Of a stretch of 64,000 bases of DNA, positions 59,067-64,000 are shown one piece after another (within the stretch, counting starts at the first letter, position 1; every line of letters begins with the position of its first letter). The DNA is taken from contig NC_087081.1 in the NCBI RefSeq assembly GCF_026151205.1, positions 7,249,246-7,313,245 on the forward strand, written 5' to 3'. The position numbers and the translations under genes are program-made. The notes below the pieces were generated by a model. That model ran no database searches. It saw only the letters and a program-made list of their open reading frames with translations, and was not told where the DNA came from. Origin of the DNA: Bolinopsis microptera (Eukaryota; Ctenophora; Tentaculata; Lobata; Bolinopsidae).

Positions 59067-59975
59067 AAGGTCATGGAATGCTTGTTGGATGGTGGTCTAA
59101 ACTCCTTTTTGTTGTGATGTGATTTAGTGGATTTTACATATATTATTACAAAGAGTTTTATTTTACCTCAGTTTTTAAATTTGTACCATTTTTACAGAAT
59201 TATTATAATTATAATTATTTTTATATAGGGTCATTGCTATATTATGTGTATATTGTTTGAATAATTCTTATATATATTTATATGTACCTGTTGATCACAT
59301 AGCTATAGTACTGTTTTTTGACTTCTCTGACTGCACTCCATTATTAATTATAATGTTTCTAAACACCTAAAGTTATTTCAAAATAATCTGCTGTGCTAGA
59401 ATCTAAATCCATCAAAAGTTATGCTATTACATTATAATATTTGAAGTCTCAATTGTTGAATGAACAGAAAATGAAAGAAATGGTTTTGAATAATAATATT
59501 TGATAAATCTATATCTTGCGTGATTTTAGTCTGTTTCTAATAAGATATAAGTATAACAGTAAATAATATAATGTCAATCAATAATTAGTAAAGTAATATT
59601 AATAACAAACATACTAAAACCTCAAATTGTTCGGTAAATTGGGGTTTGGGGTAAATCGGAATTTTGATTGTACAAATAATGTATTTAAAGTCATCGTGAA
59701 TTAGAGAAAAGGAAATGATCGCAGTAAATTGGGGTTGTGGTACAGTAATTCGTGGTTTCTATATTATACATATTTCTAAACATTTAACTCAGATGCAGTG
59801 CAGAGAGTTGTCCAAATGATTCCCTCAGAGAAAATCAAAATAGGACAGGGACTAAAAATACAGTCATTCCACCCTAGAAATTATGTCCGTGCAGAATTAA
59901 AATGATAATAATAATAAGATATATGTAATATTGTTACTATTGTAATATTGTTCAATTCTCACTGCAGTATTCTGT
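59067..59975. other. No gene seen
   Basis: AT-rich downstream flank of the GPCR; nothing recognised. Confidence 0.5.
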
Positions 59976-60065
59976 TATTGATAAAATAAATTTGGGGTCA
60001 ATTATAATTATCAATCCCATGTGGGATTGATAATTATAATTGACCCCAAATTTATTTTATCAATA
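59976..60065. repeat. Perfect palindrome, 44-bp arms, 2-nt loop
   Basis: TATTGATAAAATAAATTTGG begins the left arm and its exact complement closes the right arm around CCCA-TG-TGGG. AATAAA occurs in both arms, so both strands carry a potential polyadenylation signal. The right-arm copy lies about 30-40 bp past the GPCR stop. Confidence 0.95.
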
Positions 60066-60089
60066 TCCCATAGCTCGCTGATATGCTGT

Positions 60090-61160
60090 TCATTCACTCA
60101 TTGGGCTTGCTCCATCTTCCGTCACTTCTGTCTCGTTGCTGCGGTACTTTGACATTACTCTTATGATACTGCTGTGACCATATCTCAAGGAACCACTTGC
60201 CATGTCTGATATCTTTTCTCTATTTCCGGAGCTGAAATATATTCTTATCAAAGGATTCATTGCTGATAAGATTATGTAACATCCACATGCACCCAAAAAG
60301 TTGATGACTGGTATGCGAGACTGGTAGAGTTGGTAAAGAATTACAATAGCTGATGCTATAATATTCCCAATGTTCATTACCACCACAGCGTAGGCAGATT
60401 GTAATCTTTTCCGTGAGGATTCTCTTGTGTCAACAGTCTTCTTCTTTACCAGCAGAAGAATGGTCCACGCTGAGAACAAGACTCCTACTAATGTAACGGT
60501 GGCTGGCAGAGCTGTTTTGAAATAGAACCAATTTGTACCATAGCCAGCTTCTTTGTAGCTGAATATGAGTTGACAGTGCAAAAACCATAACAATTTGCCA
60601 TTTTCTATTCGATTTTCACCAAATCCTACTACTATTAGCCAAATATATGCCAAATATGACACCATACATGTGATGAAAAGTCCTAAGACGAGTTTCGACT
60701 GCATCTCGAGAAAAGGGAATCTCACACTGAAAAATCGGCAGACTGCAATGAACGTCGTCAGAATCAAGGATGAGAAACTCGTCAACAGGAAGGAAACACT
60801 TTCAGCTTGTTCAAAACGTGTTCCGTTTCGGAGAACTGGTAAAGTCTTACCTGTCAGCATATTCTCTGCAACACGTAAGGGCTTTGAGATGTTTGTCAGA
60901 AAGTCTGATATGGCTAACATCATGAAGAGGACGATGGACAGTTTCCGTCTTTTATCTGATTGCCAGTTGATCCAGAGCAAGATTGGATTCGTTGTCGAGG
61001 AGATGAGAAACGAAGCAATCATTACAAGGCCTAGGGAATAGTTTGCAACAGATTCAGAAGTTTTAGTTTCGTCCGTTAGATCAGGTACCAATTCTTCGTA
61101 CTGTTTTTGGTAATGTTCAGAAAGTTTAGTTATGTTAAGATCTGCTTTTCCGAAAATCAT
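60090..61160 (-). CDS. Class A (rhodopsin-like) orphan GPCR
   Basis: A complete 356-aa single-exon ORF with seven predicted membrane helices (about 40-65, 74-98, 119-148, 158-180, 211-238, 253-280, 286-309). Hallmarks are N58 in TM1 (TTNPILL), D86 in TM2 (AISDFL), C141-R142-F143 in place of DRY at the end of TM3, and N302-P303 in TM7 (MNPLIRIYF, where NPxxY has Arg for Tyr). TM6 lacks CWxP. C196 lies in extracellular loop 2, but the usual TM3 partner cysteine is missing. The N-terminus has glycosylation motifs (N9, N40, N112 in loop 1) and no signal peptide. The tail is Ser/Thr-rich. Ligand unknown; intronless orphan receptors of this sort are common in invertebrates. Acts at the plasma membrane, presumably via G proteins, though the altered DRY and NPxxY may change coupling. 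Confidence 0.85.
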   Translation of the reverse strand: MIFGKADLNITKLSEHYQKQYEELVPDLTDETKTSESVANYSLGLVMIASFLISSTTNPILLWINWQSDKRRKLSIVLFMMLAISDFLTNISKPLRVAENMLTGKTLPVLRNGTRFEQAESVSFLLTSFSSLILTTFIAVCRFFSVRFPFLEMQSKLVLGLFITCMVSYLAYIWLIVVGFGENRIENGKLLWFLHCQLIFSYKEAGYGTNWFYFKTALPATVTLVGVLFSAWTILLLVKKKTVDTRESSRKRLQSAYAVVVMNIGNIIASAIVILYQLYQSRIPVINFLGACGCYIILSAMNPLIRIYFSSGNREKISDMASGSLRYGHSSIIRVMSKYRSNETEVTEDGASPMSE

Positions 61161-61242
61161 TACTGAGACCTTGGCAAGTTGGTAGTGAAGCTTTAGATAG
61201 AGTGAAGCTTTAAGAGAAGTGAGTGATGAACATGATGTACCG

Positions 61243-61256
61243 AGTTTATAAATTAG
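61243..61256 (-). promoter_or_regulatory. Possible TATA box of the GPCR gene
   Basis: AATTTATAAACTC on the minus strand, about 85-95 bp upstream of the ATG at 61160. Position is plausible but the motif is common in AT-rich DNA. Confidence 0.25.
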
Positions 61257-61259
61257 TGA

Positions 61260-61589
61260 CCTTCAGCTGACCTTTAGTCAGCTGGCCTGAAATTACTCAT
61301 TAAACCACCTCCCTTCAAAAATTAATTAAATTTAGTTGCGGAGCATTAGTAAAACGTCAGTAACCAACCTGCTCAATTTCATCACACGTGCATATTCGTA
61401 ATTTCGTTCCACTGATACAGCAGGTAGCCCGTGCATATAGCAGTATCATATCATGTAAGATAGAGATTTAATTTTAATGAAACAGCTGCTGGAGTGCTGG
61501 TAACTGGTTGCAGATTTATATTAGACTATTGTCTCCGTGAAGGAGCTTATCTCATGAAGGCACGTTTTAAAATCAATAAATTTCCCCCT
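61260..61589. other. No gene seen
   Basis: Presumed 5' flank of the GPCR gene. Confidence 0.4.
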
Positions 61590-61669
61590 ATAATATTGGG
61601 GGGGGGGGGGGGGGGGGGGGTGTCACGTCCGTCTATGTCCGCTTGTCTCATAGAATCCAAAAAGGACAG

Positions 61670-61770
61670 GACATAGGCGGACATAGGCGGACATAGGCGG
61701 ACATAGGCGGACATAGGCGGACATATGCGGACATAGACGGACATAGGCGGACATAGGCGGACATAGGTGG
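61670..61770. repeat. ACATAGGCGG decamer array
   Basis: Ten near-identical 10-bp copies. A looser GGACAAAAACGGACAAAAAT array follows at 61873-61930. Confidence 0.95.
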
Positions 61771-61944
61771 ACATTAACAATGGACACCTAAATTGCTAAA
61801 TAAAATGTTCAATTTTTGCTGTTATAAGGGGGTCATGTTTTTTGTCCGTTCGGTACCCTATATTTTCAAAACGGACAACAAATAGAGCGGACAAAAACGG
61901 ACAAAAATGGACAAAAACGGACAAAAATGGAAATAACATTTAGA

Positions 61945-63615
61945 TGCTTCCTCCTCCTACTCTTCCTCCTCCTCCCCCTGGGTCTTCCTGATCTTCCTCA
62001 GTCCTCTTCCTCCTCCCCTCCTCAGTCCTCCTCCTACTCCTCCTCCTCGTCCTCAGTCCTCCTCATCAGTCCTCAACAGTCCTCCTCCTCCCCAGTCCTC
62101 CTCCTCCTGAGTCCTCCTCCTGGGTCCTCCTCCTCCTCTTCATCCTCCTCCTCTTCCTCCTCAGTCTTCAGTCCTCCTCAGTCCTCCTCCTCCTCCTCCT
62201 CCTCCTCTTCCCTCTCAGTCATCCTCCTCAGCCATCCTCCTCAGTCCTCCTCGATCCTCCTCAGTCCTCCTCCTCCTCTTCCTCCTCCTCCTCCCTCTCA
62301 GTCATCCTCCTCAGCCATCCTCCTCAGCCATCCTCCTCAGTCCTCCTCCTTCTCAGTCCTCCTCAGTCCTCCTCCTGAGTCCTCCTCCTCCTGAGTCATC
62401 CTCCTCAGTTCTCCTCCTCCTCAGTCCTCCATCCTCCTCCTCAGTCCTCCCCCAGTCCCCCTCCTCCTCCTCCTATTCAGTCCTCCTCCTCCTCCTCCTC
62501 CTTCTCAGTCCTCCTCAGTCCTCCTCCTCCTCCTCCTCCTCCTCCTCCTCTTCCCTCTCAGTCATCCTCCTCAGCCATCCTCCTCAGTCCTCCTCGATCC
62601 TCCTCAGTCCTCCTCCTCAGTCCTCCTCCTCCTGGGTCCTCCTCCTCCTCTTCATCCTCCTCCTCTTCCTCCTCGGTCCTCAGTCCTCCTCCTCCTCCTG
62701 GGTCCTCCTCCTCATCCTTCTCATCAGTCCTCCTCCTCCCCAGTCCTCTCCCAGTCCCCCTCCTTCTCCTCTTCCTATTCAGTCCTCCTCCTCCTCCTCC
62801 TCAGTTCTCCTCAGTCCTCCTTCTCATTTCTCCTAAGTCCTCTTCCTGAGTCCTCCTCCAGTCATCCTCCTCAGTCATCCTCCTCAGTCATCCTCCTCAG
62901 CTATCCTCCCCAGCCATCCTCCTCAGCCATCCTCTTCAGTACTCCTCAGTCCTCCTCCTTCTCAGTCATCGTCAGTCCTCCTCAGTCTTCCTCAGTCCTC
63001 CTCCTCCTCCTGGGTCCTCCTCCTCCTCCTCCTCCTGGGACCTGGGTCCTCCTGGGTCTTCCTGATCCTCCCCAGTTCTCTTCCTCCTCCCCTCCTCAGT
63101 CCTCCTCCTACTCTTCCTCCTCGTCCTCAGTCCTCCTCATCAGTCCTCAACAGTTCTCCTCCTCCCCAGTCCTCCTCCTCCTCCTGGGGCCTTTTCCTGG
63201 GTCCTCCTCCTGGGTCCTCCTCCTCCTGGGTCCTCCTTCTCCTCCTCAGTCCTTCTCCTCCTCCTCCTCAGTCCTCTTCCTCCTCTTCCTCCTCCTCCTC
63301 CCTCTCAGTCATCCTCCTCAGCCATCCTCCTCAGCCATCCTCCTCAGCCATCCTCCTCAGTCCTCCTCCTTCTCAGTCCTCCTCAGTCCTCCTGAGTCCT
63401 CCTCCTCCTGAGTCATCCTCCTCAGTTCTCCTCCTCCTCCTAGGTCCTCCTTCTGGGTCCTCCTCCTCCTCCTCCTCGTGGGTCTTCCTGATCCTTCTCC
63501 TCCCTCTCAGTCATCCTCCTCAGTCATCCTCCTCAGTCATCCTCCTCAGCCATCCTCCTCAGCCATCCTTCTCAGCCATCCTCCTCAGTACTCTTCAGTA
63601 CTCTTCAGTACTCTT
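61945..63615. repeat. 1.6-kb polypyrimidine minisatellite (CTCCTCCTCAGTC)
   Basis: An almost pure C/T strand built of CCTCCT, CTCAGTC and CTGGGTC variants with higher-order periodicity (for example TCAGYCATCCTCC blocks). Ser/Pro-rich ORFs across it are artefacts. Mirror-type polypyrimidine tracts can form triplex DNA. Confidence 0.95.
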
Positions 63616-63639
63616 CAGTCCTCAAAATGTTTTTCCGCT

Positions 63640-63800
63640 AATGTCCACCAATGTCCGCTAATGTCCACCAATGTCCATCCAAGTCCGCCAATGTCCGTCC
63701 GGGTCCGCCAATGTCCGTCCGAGTCCGCCAATGTCCGTCCGAGTCCGCCAATGTCCGTCCGAGTCAGCCAATGTCCGTCCGTGTCCGCCAATGTCCCAAA
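63640..63800. repeat. 18-bp array CCAATGTCCGTCCGAGTC
   Basis: About eight copies, the first few shorter (CCACCAATGTCCGCTAATGT). Confidence 0.95.
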
Positions 63801-64000
63801 AAACACGTCCGTTGTCTAGAATCCAAAAAGGACAGGACATAGGTGGACATAGACGGACATGACACCCCCCCCCCCCCCCCCCCCCCAATATTATGCTACG
63901 TACCAGTCATATCAATTGAATATTCCCTTCATTGACGATTCAACATATCTCAATAATTCCCACTAGCTGCCGTCTCAAAAACATCCACCAAATTTATACC

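Larger units (their letters stand above)
61590..63894. mobile_element. Second foldback-like element filled with minisatellites
   Basis: The left end (ATAATATT, a G run, then TGTCACGTCCGTCTATGTCC) is the inverted copy of the right end (GGACATAGACGGACATGACA, a C run, then AATATTAT). TAGAATCCAAAAAGGACAGG occurs near both ends (61651; 63818) in direct orientation. Next to each end lies an array built on the terminal GTCCG/CGGAC motif. No transposase. Exact tips and target duplication unresolved. Confidence 0.7.

Noticed and set aside
61927-62394. 155-codon Ser/Pro-rich ORF
   Set aside because: Translation of the polypyrimidine minisatellite; no start context or other support.

Overview
The window is eukaryotic and almost certainly from an animal. 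It is AT-rich and gene-poor, has spliceosomal introns with GTAAGT-type donors, CR1/L2-like LINEs, hAT-type and foldback DNA transposons, and very abundant mini- and microsatellites. It also carries metazoan gene families: a GAB-like PH adaptor, a rhodopsin-class GPCR and a secreted pentraxin. A marine invertebrate such as a cnidarian would fit, but I cannot name the species.

Layout. 1-7.1 kb: a possible exon at the left edge, an MFS-type transporter gene broken by a frameshift (3085-4480), a LINE relic (5185-5630) and a single-exon secreted pentraxin/coiled-coil protein on the minus strand (6033-7085). 7.1-10.9 kb: a nearly full-length CR1/L2-like LINE with a CCCH-finger ORF1 and an endonuclease/reverse transcriptase ORF2. 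11-28 kb: mostly repeats. These include a 513-bp inverted-repeat MITE, a 530-bp tandem unit, four arrays of the octamer GGTAACCA, a weak two-exon Ser/Pro-rich gene (17217-18005) and a decayed 4.6-kb element with long inverted arms (22.8-27.4 kb).

28.8-56.1 kb holds the most informative genes. A plus-strand 2OG-Fe(II) oxygenase (30339-31430) probably has a 5' UTR exon 1.5 kb upstream. On the minus strand I assembled an eight-exon gene running from 56068 down to 31475. Its exons are small but join with consistent splice phases at all seven junctions and give a PH-domain protein closest to GAB docking adaptors. Its introns carry a 1.36-kb near-perfect palindrome flanked by TTAA, a LINE fragment, CRE/E-box minisatellites, and a 4267-bp foldback transposon (47755-52021) with an 8-bp target duplication and 324-bp terminal inverted repeats that read as identical. 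That foldback element contains an uninterrupted (TG)262 tract.

56-64 kb: a tRNA-derived SINE head, two MITEs with CAGTGGCGTAAC-type ends (one splits a retroelement ORF and has a perfect 8-bp duplication), a 356-aa class A-like GPCR on the minus strand with a 90-bp perfect palindrome just past its stop, and a second foldback-like element (61590-63894) filled with a 1.6-kb polypyrimidine minisatellite.

The host genes are unlikely to form one pathway. The coherent story is repeated insertion of hairpin-forming DNA transposons into host introns. The best candidates for something undescribed are the 47755-52021 foldback family and a canonical -1 frameshift heptamer, in correct phase, at the LINE ORF1/ORF2 overlap.
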